A stretch of DNA of 64,000 nt from Spiroplasma endosymbiont of Lasioglossum villosulum (GTDB lineage Bacteria > Bacillota_I > Bacilli_A > Mycoplasmatales > VBWQ01), in contig NZ_OZ026539.1 in the NCBI RefSeq assembly GCF_964020195.1, positions 872,299-936,298 on the forward strand. Direction: 5' to 3'. The notes below the pieces were generated by a model. The model searched no databases and had not been told where the DNA came from. It saw only the letters and a program-made list of their open reading frames with translations. This document shows positions 27,098 to 36,895 of this stretch, in pieces. The position numbers were made by a program, and so were the translations under genes. Each line of letters starts with the position of its first letter. Position 1 is the first letter of the stretch.

Positions 27098-29101
27098 TTA
27101 TTCCTGTAATTCTTCTAATTTTTTAAAAATATAATCTCTACCCATACCCCACATTATTCTATTGTTATAAATATTAATTTCAGTTTGTTGGTTATTGTTA
27201 TTATTTGCTATTCATAAACTACTTTTTACAACGCTTGTATCTAATTGATAATAAAAATTAATTATTTGTCAACTATAATTTTTATTATTTTCTTTAGTTG
27301 TATAATCACCATAACTTATATATATTCTATAATGTGTTTTATCTTTAAATATATATTTTATATAATTTTGATTATTATTATTTTTATCTGTTATAATTTC
27401 TCCTACTTCTTTTCAATTTGAACCACTTGGAGGAATTGGAATTGGTTGTGGCTGTTTTTTGATAATTTCATTAATAGCACCAGCAATAGTTTTATCAGTA
27501 GTTTCTAAACTAAGAATTTCAGTACCAATAGTATTAATAGAAAAAGCATATTTAAAATGGTCTTTATCCATTTTATCTTCTAATTTTTTATCTATTTCTT
27601 CTTTTTTATAATAATCAGATAAATCTACTTTACCACCAGTAGCACTAATTTTATTATTTTGATCAATAGTTATATTAGTACCAGCAATTAATTTATCTTG
27701 TTTTTTATCAATATTTAGTTTATTTTCATTAATTGCTGGAACAATTTGTTTAACAACTGTTTGTAAATTCTCATCATCAATATTTTGCTTTTTATCCAAC
27801 AATTCATTAGTTTCTTGTTTTGTATAATAATCATGTCCAGAAGTTTCTTCTGCTATAAATTCAGTTGGTGTACCTTTTCCAATATATTGATATATTTTAG
27901 AAATAAATCCTGAGTAATATGTTCCAGATGTAGCACTTGCACGAATTTTATAATTAATGCAAGTTAAATATAATCTAATATTATTAATTTCATCTGAATA
28001 AAAAGTATCTAATAGAGTATATGATTTTATTGCAGATTCTTTATCTAATTTAAATATAGATTTTCTAGTATATTTATATTTATAAATATCACTTTCATAA
28101 ATATAACCTCATATTACTAATATTTCTTTATTTAAATTATCAGTTGAAAGTTCATTTGATATTTCTTTTCATAATGGACTAGTTTCAATATTAAATCAGT
28201 TATTTTTAATATCATCAATATTTTGTTTATTAATCTCAATTTTATTTTCTAATAATTTGATATTATTATCAACTTTAGTTTCTAATAATTTAATAGTATT
28301 TTCATTTGTAGTAATTCGTTTTTGTTGTTTAGCAGAAAAATCACAAGTTGGTGCATGTGTATAATCACCAATTTGTGGATTATTTTGTAATGCTTCTTGT
28401 GGTAATGTTCCAATTTCATCTGGTCAATCTAAAATCATTGTTTCAGTTTCTTTATCATAATCTGTTGCAACATAACCTTTATTAACAAATTTACTAACAG
28501 GACCTCTGTATATTTCATTTTCATTATCATCAACTAAATCATCATATAATTTAATTTGTTTTGATAATGTAAATTCTTTTTGTTGTTCAATTAATTCATC
28601 AACTTGATTTCTAGTATAAAATGCTTTTAAGTCAATTTTTTCAATATCTATTTCATCATCATTATAACTTGAAAATATTTGTTTTAATTCTGTTAATCTT
28701 GCTCATATTTTCATTCTACTAGGTGCTAAATCTCAAACATTAATCGTAGGAATACTACTTGCACTAAATTGACTACCATTATTAAATTGAATAGTAGCAT
28801 CAACATTAAATTCAATTGGTGTACGATTAAATACTCAATGTTCAACCATTACATAAACCATATCTCTTAATGTTTCTTTAATTAATTCATCTTTAAAACT
28901 ATCAAAAGGAAATTTAGATAAAATAAAATCAAGATAAGCATTAATATCATTTTGAGCACGAATAGCAAAAGTTTTAAATCAATCATTAACATTAGGTCAT
29001 GTCTGTATATATTGCTGTGGGGTTTCTGTAATTTTTCCAGTTAATGGATATCAGTTATTATAATTTTCAAGACTGACATCAGTTCAAAGTTTATTAATCA
29101 T
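27098..29101 (-). CDS. Tail-fibre/collar-like structural protein, 667 aa (copy 1)
   Basis: Open from ATG 29101 to TAA 27098, with over ten UGA-Trp codons. The N-terminal ~200 residues are globular (WPLTGKI-type Trp-rich start). The middle has coiled-coil stretches (TIKLLETKVDNNIKLLENKI). A later part carries phrases common in phage fibres and adhesins: KQDKLIAGTNITIDQNNKIS, LSDYYKKEEIDKKL and TIAGAINEIIKK, then a Pro-rich linker (QPQPIPIPPSGSN) and a C-terminal domain. This layout supports a receptor-binding or fibre role. It follows the 565-aa gene by 3 nt. Confidence 0.55.
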
Positions 29102-29104
29102 AAT

Positions 29105-30802
29105 TTATCATTCCTTAAAAAATGCTTTTTTATAATGCTTAGTTTTTGTTTTAGTTTTTCTATGTGATATATGGATAATTTCTTTTTGTAACTTTTTCTT
29201 ACCTTTTTTTACAACTTGACTATATGCAAATTTTTCTAAATGATGTAATAGTCCAGTGCCAAATAAAGTATTAACTGAAAATTTTAAACCAACACTTTTA
29301 AATGATTTATTAATATTTTCAATAGGATTATTAATAACATTTACTACTTTATGATAAGTTCTTATTATTCTAAATATTTCTCTATATACTTTAAAACTAT
29401 CTCTAATTACTTGTTGTACCACTGGTGGAGCAAATGCTATTGCTTTTAATCATTTATTACGATTAATACCATAACCAATGTATCAACCACTATATCAACG
29501 ATATCAATGAAATGGATGTATTTGAGTAACAAAAGTTTTTGCTTTAAGAATACTATCAACAACTGTAATTGGTTTATATTTAGGATTGCGATGATAAATA
29601 GTAATTGCACATTTATCTAATGATAAAGGTTGAATTTTACAACCCATAAATACTTGTGAATTTAATGGAATTAATTGTGCATGTTTAATTGCTCTTTTTT
29701 CTGCACTAGTAAATAAATCAGTTGCTTTTTGTTTTAATTTATTAATCTTTTCAAATGCTTGTTTTTCTAACTTTTCAAATTTTTCTTGTAATTTATATAT
29801 ACTTTCTCGTATTTTTTCAAAATATGGTGTATTTTTTCAAAATTTATTTAAACCTTTTTTTAAATAAAATCTAATATCCAAATATTTAAAAATTTTATTT
29901 GCATTTAAAACAATCTTATGAATTGAACTTTTTTTAAAATTAAATTTAATAGCATTAGCACGAATTTTTTGTAAATCTAAAATTAAAGTTTTTCCATATC
30001 TATTTTCTGTATATATTGTATGAACTAAATTTAATCAATCATGTTGATTCATAGATAGTACTTTTTTTAAATCAGTATTAAATTTTTTTAAAAAGTTATT
30101 TGCTTTTTCAATATCTTTAATTTTAAATTTAGGAGTTAATTGTGGACTTAATTTTATTAATGTATTTTGTAATAATAAGTGTTCTTTTAACTTTTGTGTT
30201 TCTAGTTTTTGAAAATTATTCTTATATTGTCTTTCAGCAACATAACCTAAATCTCGTAATACTGTTTCACGATTAGGAGTAAAACTATAATTCATTAAAT
30301 AACGTTTATTACCAATAATTTTATCTGTTAAAATTTCTTTTCCACTTACTTGACTAATAATTTCTTGTAAATTTTTTGCTTCTTTAACGCCAATTTGTTC
30401 TAATGTTTTAGTTTTTTGTGTTAGTTTAATAAATTTAGTAGTACGATAACCACGACTAATTTTATTAAGTCCAGCAAATGCAGGTAGTATATTAAAGAAA
30501 GTATTTCATTTTGTTACATTTCCTTTTAAATAATCATAAACTTGATTAATAGTAAAATCAGTTGTAGCATAAATACCAAAATTAATGGCACTTGCAATAA
30601 AATCACTTGCACCTAATCCAAGGGCTACGCTTTCACTTAATCCACCAGTAAAAGGAGCAAGTGCTACTGCTATTACTTGTACACCAATCATTTCTAAAAT
30701 TTCTCATCAAAAACTTTTATTTTCTTGTTGTTTACTTATTCTAGTATGTTTGGGTTTATTTATGTTTAAAAGTATTGCTGTATTAGTTGTACCTATTGGC
30801 AT
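29105..30802 (-). CDS. Unknown virion-module protein, 565 aa (copy 1)
   Basis: ATG 30802 follows AAGGAAA. Residues 30-80 hold a hydrophobic Gly/Ala-rich region (MIGVQVIAVALAPFTGGLSE; ALGLGASDFIASAINFG), the middle has Lys/Glu helices, and the C-terminus is very basic (KKGKKKLQKEI; KTKTKTKHYKK). It lies between the capsid-like and fibre-like genes. A membrane-penetrating or internal virion protein would fit, but the family is not recognised. Confidence 0.6.
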
Positions 30803-30816
30803 GGTATTAATTTCCT

Positions 30817-32001
30817 TTATTTAAGAGTTATTTTAATTTGATTTGTTGTTCCTTTATAATTTAAGTCATTAACATTTGCAGTAATAGTTATATATAAGTC
30901 ACCGGCTTTTTGTTTTTGATTACTTACATTAGTTTTTCCTTGTGCATCACTAAAATATTTAATAGTTGAATTTGTTAAATTTGGATTTAATGATTTAACT
31001 TCATTAGTACTTTTTATTTGTGTATTTAATTCACTATTATTGTTATTAACATTTGCAGTAATATCAATTGTTAAACTTGTAATTTTAGTTTTTAAATCAG
31101 TTTTTTCTGTTTTAATAACTCCACATAACATTCATCTTGATGTTGTTTCATTATTAGAAATATATGGTATTGCTTCTCCAACAACTTCACCAGCAACTTT
31201 ATATGCTCTTCCTGCTTTATCATCTTTAATAAAATCTACATAAATAACTGTATTTTCTATCATGTATCTTTTCATTGCTCTTGGTGTTGCTAAAATAAAG
31301 GTCATTAATTGTTGTTCATTTTTATCATTAGTAAAAACCATATAGTCATCAAGAACGATTTCACATAATACACCTTTTACATATAAATTATTTCCATTTA
31401 AACGTAATTGTTGTGCCAACTGATTATCAGTAATTAAACCTTTATTATCTGCTAAATAAACTAAACTATCATAAAGACCATTAGTAATAAAAAATTTACT
31501 ATTTGCAATATTTCTAAATTGAAACAAAGTATTTCAAGCAGATAACATTGATTTTAAATAGCCTACTGGTGTTGTATCTTCAATATCGATTTTAGTAGCA
31601 AATTTTGCAATTGCTTGTGTATCATCAATTGCCAATTTATCTGCTAAATCATTTGCAACTTCATATTGCATACTATCTAATAAATTTTGACCATTATTTG
31701 CTTTTAAATCTACATCTGTAATAATTTCTCCTGCAAGATATTTTTTAGTTATTTTTTTACTAATTTTATCTGTATCAACATATGGTAATTCATATCTTTT
31801 ACTTTTATCATCTCAAGGAATAATTTTTACTTCTGGTTTTTTTGGTTTTTTAACAATAAACTCAATATTTACTGAGTCAACAATTTCAGTAGGAAAAAAG
31901 TTTGCCCATGGACTATTTGAAATTTTAAAAAACTCTATAAATTCTGGTGCTTCTACTAATCTCTCTGTATTGTCTAAATTTTGATTAAATGGTACTGACA
32001 T
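30817..32001 (-). CDS. Major capsid protein candidate with Ig-like tail (copy 1)
   Basis: 394 residues from ATG 32001 (AAGGAAG upstream; an in-frame ATG at 32019 lies in the ribosome-binding site). The first ~290 residues have the texture of a phage coat protein: N-arm, DSMQYEVANDLADKLAIDD helix, FFITNGLYDSLVYLADNKG, YVKGVLCEIVLDDYMVF and TFILATPRAMKRYM. The last ~100 residues look like one or two Ig-like beta modules (GDLYITITANVND). phi29 gp8 likewise ends in an Ig-like domain. The gene directly follows a scaffold-like gene, as in phi29 and many tailed phages. Confidence 0.55.
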
Positions 32002-32019
32002 TTTATTTCTTCCTTTCAT

Positions 32020-32394
32020 TTATAAATAATTTTTCTTTTTATAATTAATTAAAAAATTTTCTTTATCATTTGGTTTATTATTAATAATTATTTGTTTATT
32101 GCCACCTGTATTAATTGTTTCTTTAAATACTGGTTGTTCTTTAATCATTTTTTTAATAGTTTCTTCAATTTTTGAATTTTCTAAATTATTAGTTTTAAAT
32201 TTTAAATAATCATAAAATTCAGTTTTAACTTGATATTTTTTAAATATATTAATCATTTCTTTTTCTTTAATTTCTTGATTAAGTTTATTTAACTTATTTT
32301 CTGCTTCATTAACTTTATTTTCTATTTCTTGTTGAGCATTATTTTCAGTTAAAGGTTCAGTTGTTTGTTGAACATTATTTTCATTTTCTAACAT
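32020..32394 (-). CDS. Scaffolding-like protein, 124 aa (copy 1)
   Basis: MLENENNVQQTTEPLTENN...: acidic/Gln-rich start, a long charged coiled coil (EIENKVNEAENKLNKLNQEIKE), then a basic C-terminus (NYKKKNYL). Charged helical proteins of this size just before the coat gene are typical capsid scaffolds with a basic coat-binding end. AGGAG precedes ATG 32394. Confidence 0.5.
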   Translation of the reverse strand: MLENENNVQQTTEPLTENNAQQEIENKVNEAENKLNKLNQEIKEKEMINIFKKYQVKTEFYDYLKFKTNNLENSKIEETIKKMIKEQPVFKETINTGGNKQIIINNKPNDKENFLINYKKKNYL

Positions 32395-32411
32395 TTAACA
32401 TTCTCCTAATC

Positions 32412-32597
32412 TTATCCCAGTAATCAATCTTTAACTAATTGTGGCATTTCACTTATTAGTTTTTTATAATCATTAACAGCATTTTCTAATGTATTGATAT
32501 CAGAAAATTTAAAACAATTATCAATATGTAAATCAAAATCTCTATCAATACTGATATCTTGTTTTCTATATTTTTCATTAAATTCAATTTTTGTCAT
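32412..32597 (-). CDS. Small unknown protein, 61 aa (copy 1)
   Basis: Start ATG 32597 (MTKIEFNEKYRKQDIS) chosen because AAGGAG is 9 nt upstream; an earlier in-frame ATG lies in the previous gene. Acidic, one Cys. It reads through one UGA to end ...VKDWLLG. Family unknown. Confidence 0.55.
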
Positions 32598-32598
32598 A

Positions 32599-32787
32599 TT
32601 ATTTTTCTCCTTTATTAATTTTTTCATTTAATTTTGCTAATTTTTTTTGATGTTTTATAATTTTGTTATTTGCTCTAACATGTTTTGGAGTTGTGATAAA
32701 TCTTTTTAATAAAACAATAATTTCTCTGCAAATTAATGTTCCAACACTTGTTCCAATAATTATTAATTCATGTAAAAATTCTTTCAT
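32599..32787 (-). CDS. Small membrane-anchored protein, 62 aa (copy 1)
   Basis: N-terminal hydrophobic helix (LIIIGTSVGTLICREIIVLL) and a strongly basic C-terminus (KKLAKLNEKINKGEK). GAAAGGAAA upstream. A small holin or membrane factor is possible. Ends 2 nt before the next start. Confidence 0.5.
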   Translation of the reverse strand: MKEFLHELIIIGTSVGTLICREIIVLLKRFITTPKHVRANNKIIKHQKKLAKLNEKINKGEK

Positions 32788-32827
32788 TTCAATATTTTCC
32801 TTTCAACTATTTATTTTTAATTTTTAA

Positions 32828-32986
32828 TTATTCATCAAATTGACCACCATTAATTCTTTCAATCATTGACTGTGAATTACTTATAATTTTTACTAATACA
32901 GATATTTCTTTATTTAATTGTTCCATTCTCTCTTTATATGTCTGAATTTCATTATTATAATATTCAATAATTTTTTCTTTATTCAT
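32828..32986 (-). CDS. Small helical protein of the NKEKLI...FD family, 52 aa (copy 1)
   Basis: MNKEKIIEYYNNEIQTYKER... ending GGQFDE. Strong GGGAGGTG ribosome-binding site. Same layout (MNKEK start, helical middle, FD near the end) as the genes at 33997-34131, 34124-34507 and 35406-35567. Confidence 0.55.
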   Translation of the reverse strand: MNKEKIIEYYNNEIQTYKERMEQLNKEISVLVKIISNSQSMIERINGGQFDE

Positions 32987-33001
32987 TGCTTTTCACCTCC
33001 C

Positions 33002-33748
33002 TTATAAACTCATGTGATTGTAATCTCAATTTAATGAAGCATTATCATTATTTAATGGTACTTCGCTCATATTATCACTACCATAATATTGACTTGCAGT
33101 TTCACTATTAATAGTAAATCTATTGTCATTAATTAATCTTGCAGTTTCATCATTAAATGATGTTTCTTACATTTCTTCATTATGATTTGTAGTTTCCATA
33201 GGTATTAAATTATGGATAATTTCACTTGCACCAGCAATTATGGTAGGTACTGCATAAGCATTATTAAAATCATTATTAATACCCATAGCACCACCACTTG
33301 ATATTAAACATCCACCAGTAGCCATATTACAAATCTTTCTTATTGTTTCAAATTTATTAGGTACTAACTCCGTTAATCCATTAATAAGATTTGATATACC
33401 ATAAGCATTTAATGAAATATAAGTATCTCAATCCATTAATGACTGATTTTCTTGCTTATTTAATAATAATCATGGAGGACCCTCAGTTGTAGTTGTAGTA
33501 GTTATTGGAGTTGGTGTTCTTGGAATAATAGGATTAATATTATTTTCAGTTCATTTACTATAATTTGCTAAACCAATTATTCCTAAACCTAATAGTATTT
33601 TTTTACTACTATTAATTGAACCTAATAATGGATTATCTATTACTTGACCATAATAAGCACTTGTACCAATCATTGCACAAATTGGACTTATTCCAGTTCT
33701 AATTAATTTAGTTAAAGTATAATTTGATTGATTTTCTATACTTGGCAT
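33002..33748 (-). pseudogene. Membrane-associated unknown protein with internal TAA (copy 1)
   Basis: ATG 33748 (GGAG upstream) opens 193 residues to TAA 33167-33169, after which the same frame continues 54 more codons (ETSFNDETARLIND...) to TAA 33002. The N-terminal part has hydrophobic segments (SPICAMIGTSAYYGQ; KKILLGLGIIGLANY), a Pro/Thr linker (IIPRTPTPITTTTTTEGPP) and a Gly-rich stretch. The stop looks like a recent nonsense change or marks two adjacent products; it is the same in copy 2. Family unknown. Confidence 0.55.
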
Positions 33749-33751
33749 TTT

Positions 33752-33997
33752 CTATTCTCCTTTAATTTCTAATTTTTTAACTGTTACTTTAATTCAACCT
33801 TGATAAAAATCATTATCACCAACTATTAATGCAACATTACTTTCTGGGTCAGAAACAATTATGTGTTTGGATTTAACATTTGGGTATTGTCTTAAAATAA
33901 TTGCTCTAATATCATTACTTGTATGAATTTCTTTTGGAAATGGTGATAATATTTCAATTTCATCTTTATTTTCAAACAAAGTAGGTAATATTATCAT
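33752..33997 (-). CDS. Small unknown protein, 81 aa (copy 1)
   Basis: MIILPTLFENKDEIEIL..., mixed alpha/beta texture (KHIIVSDPESNVALIVGD). One UGA-Trp. ATG overlaps the upstream stop by 1 nt (TAATG), so translation is probably coupled. Family unknown. Confidence 0.55.
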
Positions 33998-34131
33998 TAG
34001 TCAAATTCACCTCTTTCAAGTCTTATAATTCAGTTTTCTAACTCATAAAGTTTGGATGAATATTCTATTAATGAATTATTTAATAAATCTATTCTTTCTT
34101 TCATAGAAATAATTAATTTTTCTTTATTCAT
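33997..34131 (-). CDS. Small helical NKEKLI...FD family protein, 44 aa (copy 1)
   Basis: MNKEKLIISMKERIDLLNNS... ending RLERGEFD. Overlaps the 127-aa gene by 8 nt upstream and the next gene by 1 nt. Predicted single amphipathic helix pair. Confidence 0.5.
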
Positions 34132-34507
34132 AATCAAATTCACCAATTTCAATATTTTTGTTTTTTATTTTAATTAAAAAATCTTTTAAACATATTTTTT
34201 CTCATATATAAAATTCTATTTGTTTAAAATATTTAACATTAGATATTTCATTTGTAAGTCATGTTATTCGTTCTTCTAAATCTTTAATTAATTTTTCTTT
34301 ATTAATACAATTTTTATGTCTTGATTTATTAATTTCATCAACTTTAATTCTATTTTCTTTACAATATGCTCTTCCATATTCATCAAATTGCTCATCTGTC
34401 ATATTTTCACATTGTCTTTGTCTTTGTTCATTTTTAATTTCATCATAATATGGTTCATGAATAAATTTTTCAAATGTTATTGTTTCAGTTCATGTACATC
34501 TATTCAT
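34124..34507 (-). CDS. 127-aa protein with NKEKLI...FD C-terminal module (copy 1)
   Basis: ATG 34507 follows AGGAG. The N-terminal half is charged with scattered Cys (MNRCTW, QCENM, YCKEN). The C-terminal ~60 residues (INKEKLIKDLEERITWL ... IEIGEFDYE) look like a fused copy of the small NKEKLI...FD proteins. Family unknown. Confidence 0.55.
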
Positions 34508-34527
34508 TATTTATTCTCCTTATTTGA

Positions 34528-34680
34528 TTATTTTTTTTCTAAATTTTTTGCAATTGAATTTAATAATTTTAAAACTTTATATTCATTTTTTAATTCTTTA
34601 ATAATAAATATTAAAAATATTATTAGTGTTATACTTGTTATTAATATTGGTACTATTAATAAAATTTTTCATAATATCAT
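34528..34680 (-). CDS. Single-helix membrane protein, 50 aa (copy 1)
   Basis: MILWKILLIVPILITSITLI... one N-terminal membrane helix then a basic helix (IKELKNEYKVLK). Starts 3 nt after the upstream stop. Confidence 0.5.
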
Positions 34681-34683
34681 TTT

Positions 34684-34977
34684 TTACTCTTTTCATTTTT
34701 TAAATCATTTAACATTAATTGAACAAAATGCACGATTTTTAGGAATATTTAAAGTATTAAAAATTTGACCAGTTACTAAAATTTCATCATTTTTGTTTAA
34801 TAAAATACAGCGTCTATAAAATTTTGGGTTGTTAAAAATTAAAGTAACATAGTTTAAACCATTTCATTGACCACGAACACTATAATATAATTCTTTATTA
34901 ACTTTTTCGTAATATTTTGCTTCAATAGTGTTACTCAGTTTTACTTTTAATTTGACATAATTTTCTTTATCTTTCAT
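34684..34977 (-). CDS. OB-fold-like protein, possible SSB (copy 1)
   Basis: 97 residues, beta-rich. The phrase NDEILVTGQIF near the middle and a strand-rich basic surface recall single-stranded DNA-binding OB folds. It sits beside the RuvC-like gene, overlapping it by 11 nt, which fits a DNA-processing pair. Weak call. Confidence 0.4.
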
Positions 34978-35404
34978 TTTTAGAATTCCTTAAATAGTAT
35001 TGAATATGTTTATATGCATCTTGTTCATGTTTTGTTAATTTTATATTTCCTTTATAATTTTCTATTTTAGTTTTATTTTTTGGTTCACTTTCTAAATAAT
35101 CTCAATTCATAACATCTTCTACTAATACCATTAATGCACCAATAATTTTAGGTGTTGCTAATGGATTAGTTAATAATTGTTTTGAACTTAAAAAGAAATT
35201 TTCTACAATAATTAATATTTTTTGATTAATAAATTGTTTTTGAATTAATTGAAAATATTCTTTATACATATTTTTACTTTCTAAAACTGTTTTAGTTTTA
35301 AATATTTCATTAAAAATAATATTATTAGTTTCATTTGAATATATAACGATTCCATTATTACCAATTCCAGCAGGGTCAATTCCAATAATTAAGTCATATT
35401 GCAT
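34967..35404 (-). CDS. RuvC-like Holliday-junction nuclease (copy 1)
   Basis: 145 residues from ATG 35404 (a TTG at 35413 is an alternative). RNase H-like core: LIIGIDPAGIGNNGIVIY with the first catalytic Asp, IIVENFFLS with the second acid, and C-terminal KHEQDAYKH with the final Asp. This fits RuvC-like resolvases of phages, which clear branched DNA before packaging. It is too short to be a terminase and has no ATPase part. Confidence 0.65.
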
Positions 35405-35405
35405 A

Positions 35406-35567
35406 TTAATCAAATTCTCTGCATTGTATTTTATTAATTAAAATTTTAATAATATCAATTGAACCTTTTAATTTATTTAAATAATATATGTCTTTTTCTT
35501 TATTATATTGTTCTATATCACTATCTAAAATTAAATTTAATCAACTAATTAATTTTTCTTTATCCAT
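35406..35567 (-). CDS. Small helical NKEKLI...FD family protein, 53 aa (copy 1)
   Basis: MDKEKLISWLNLILDSDIEQ... ending KIQCREFD. AGGAGG 7 nt upstream. Same start and end signature as three neighbours. Confidence 0.5.
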
Positions 35568-35730
35568 ATTTATACCTCCTACTTAACCTAATATTTAAAA
35601 TACAGTCATAACAAATTGCTTTACCATTTTTATCTCTTAAAAAATATTTTCTTGTTTTTATATCATTAGTATTAAAGAATAAATAATCTAATTTATTTTG
35701 TTTACATGTTCAACAAAAATACTTTTTCAT
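35560..35730 (-). CDS. Zinc-ribbon protein, 56 aa (copy 1)
   Basis: MKKYFCWTCKQNK ... AICYDCILNIR: two CxxC pairs 33 residues apart make a likely zinc ribbon, and the rest is basic. A DNA- or RNA-binding regulator or recombination helper fits. Overlaps both neighbours. Confidence 0.55.
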
Positions 35731-36220
35731 TATGATTTGAAATTTCCTTATAAGAAGTAACTATATAATTAATTGGTAAATCATCATGTTTATATGGATT
35801 ATTTATTTTAAAACCTTTTCTGTTTTCTTCTCACGTAATGTTATATTTAAAACAAGGATTAGTAATTTTAGTTTTGTTATCTGTTATTTCACCGATAAAT
35901 CAACTATTATGCTGGTCATAAAATTTTAATGGTTCAAGTTTTATATCATTAAGATAATATTCTTTTGGAGCAGTTGGTTTATTAACAGTTATTTTTTGGT
36001 CTTTAATATATGGTTCTAATAATTTTATTAATTCATTACCACTTAATTCTCTTTTAATATTTTCTAAATTAAAAACTCAATATGTATATTTATCATCAGC
36101 AATAAAACTATTATTTTTAACCATTCATTTTGGACATTGTAATTTATATTCACCATAATCAATAAGAATAGATTGTGGTCTATCTTTAACAATTTGTTCT
36201 TTTTTAAATTATATTTGCAT
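35702..36220 (-). pseudogene. Unknown protein with stop at codon 4 (copy 1)
   Basis: ATG 36220 has a good AAAGGA site but reads MQI then TAA (36209-36211). The same frame then stays open for ~168 codons (FKKEQIVKDRPQSILIDYGEYK...) to TAA 35702. Either a nonsense mutation shared by both copies, or initiation at a later ATG (MVKNNSFIADDK). First gene of the cargo operon, so the defect could affect the rest. Soluble, Lys/Asn-rich; family unknown. Confidence 0.5.
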
Positions 36221-36504
36221 AATAATCCTTTCCTAATATGTTCTGTTGCTTCTAGCATAAAGAACATATATTTTGATTTTTAGATTATTAATAATACTAC
36301 TATTCGTTTTATTCATTCCATGAAAACTGGGCTCAAAAATAAATTATGAAATTTTAAAAAACATTGAGGCATTCGATTCAATATTTATTTAATTTGTGTT
36401 GAACAAATTAATATTTTAATTGAACCGGCACCGCTCAATTTTTTTTACAAGTTTTAAATTTATTTTCTCGCCCAAAAAAATTTTTTCAAAAAAATAAAAA
36501 ATAA

Positions 36505-36542
36505 AACCAACACTTGCTCACTGGGGAGTGGCAAGGTTGGTT
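36505..36542. other. Compound GC-rich hairpin (copy 1)
   Basis: AACCAAC pairs with GTTGGTT, CTTGC with GCAAG and CACT with AGTG around a GGGG loop, with single-base bulges. 16 pairs in 38 nt, striking in this AT-rich DNA. No U-tract, so not a usual terminator. Confidence 0.6.
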
Positions 36543-36866
36543 AAATAAAGAATAGAATTAATACAATAGGTCCCTACAACAGGTCTATATATACTAGTTT
36601 CCAATTCGCTCCCACCCCAAGAATTACCATTAATGGTTAGTATATTTTATTAGGTATCACTCCACTTTTTATTTATCCATGCAAGTCCACATACTAGCTA
36701 CTATTTTTAACAACTGTGTTGTAGTTCACTTTTTTAGTTCCCTAACACGTGTTGATAATAGCGTTAAAGACGGTTATTAATTATTAACTTCTCCTACTTG
36801 GTCACTGCGTGTAGTAGATATTTAAAGGATGTTAATAATAAAAATTTTAAAATTTTACAATTACAA

Positions 36867-36895
36867 AAAAAGACAAGATTATTTCTTGTCTTTTT
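36867..36895. terminator. Terminator near right end (copy 1)
   Basis: AAAAAGACAAG/CTTGTCTTTTT stem with ATTATTT loop; also present in the old inverted remnant (about 21382-21410). Confidence 0.75.

Noticed and set aside
30585-31243. Plus-strand ORFs of 79 and 67 aa within the capsid module
   Set aside because: Antisense to well-supported minus-strand genes, no ribosome-binding sites.
34388-34768. Plus-strand 126-aa hydrophobic ORF (and its copy at 50011)
   Set aside because: Antisense shadow of three minus-strand genes; Phe/Ile/Leu richness is what A-rich coding gives on the opposite strand.
34967-35404. Terminase large-subunit nuclease
   Set aside because: Only a short RuvC-type RNase H fold of 145 residues, no ATPase domain anywhere in the unit.
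36064-36267. Minus-strand 67-aa ORF (MFFMLEATEHIRKG...)
   Set aside because: It overlaps the codon-4-stop gene in another frame, has no ribosome-binding site and looks like a shadow.
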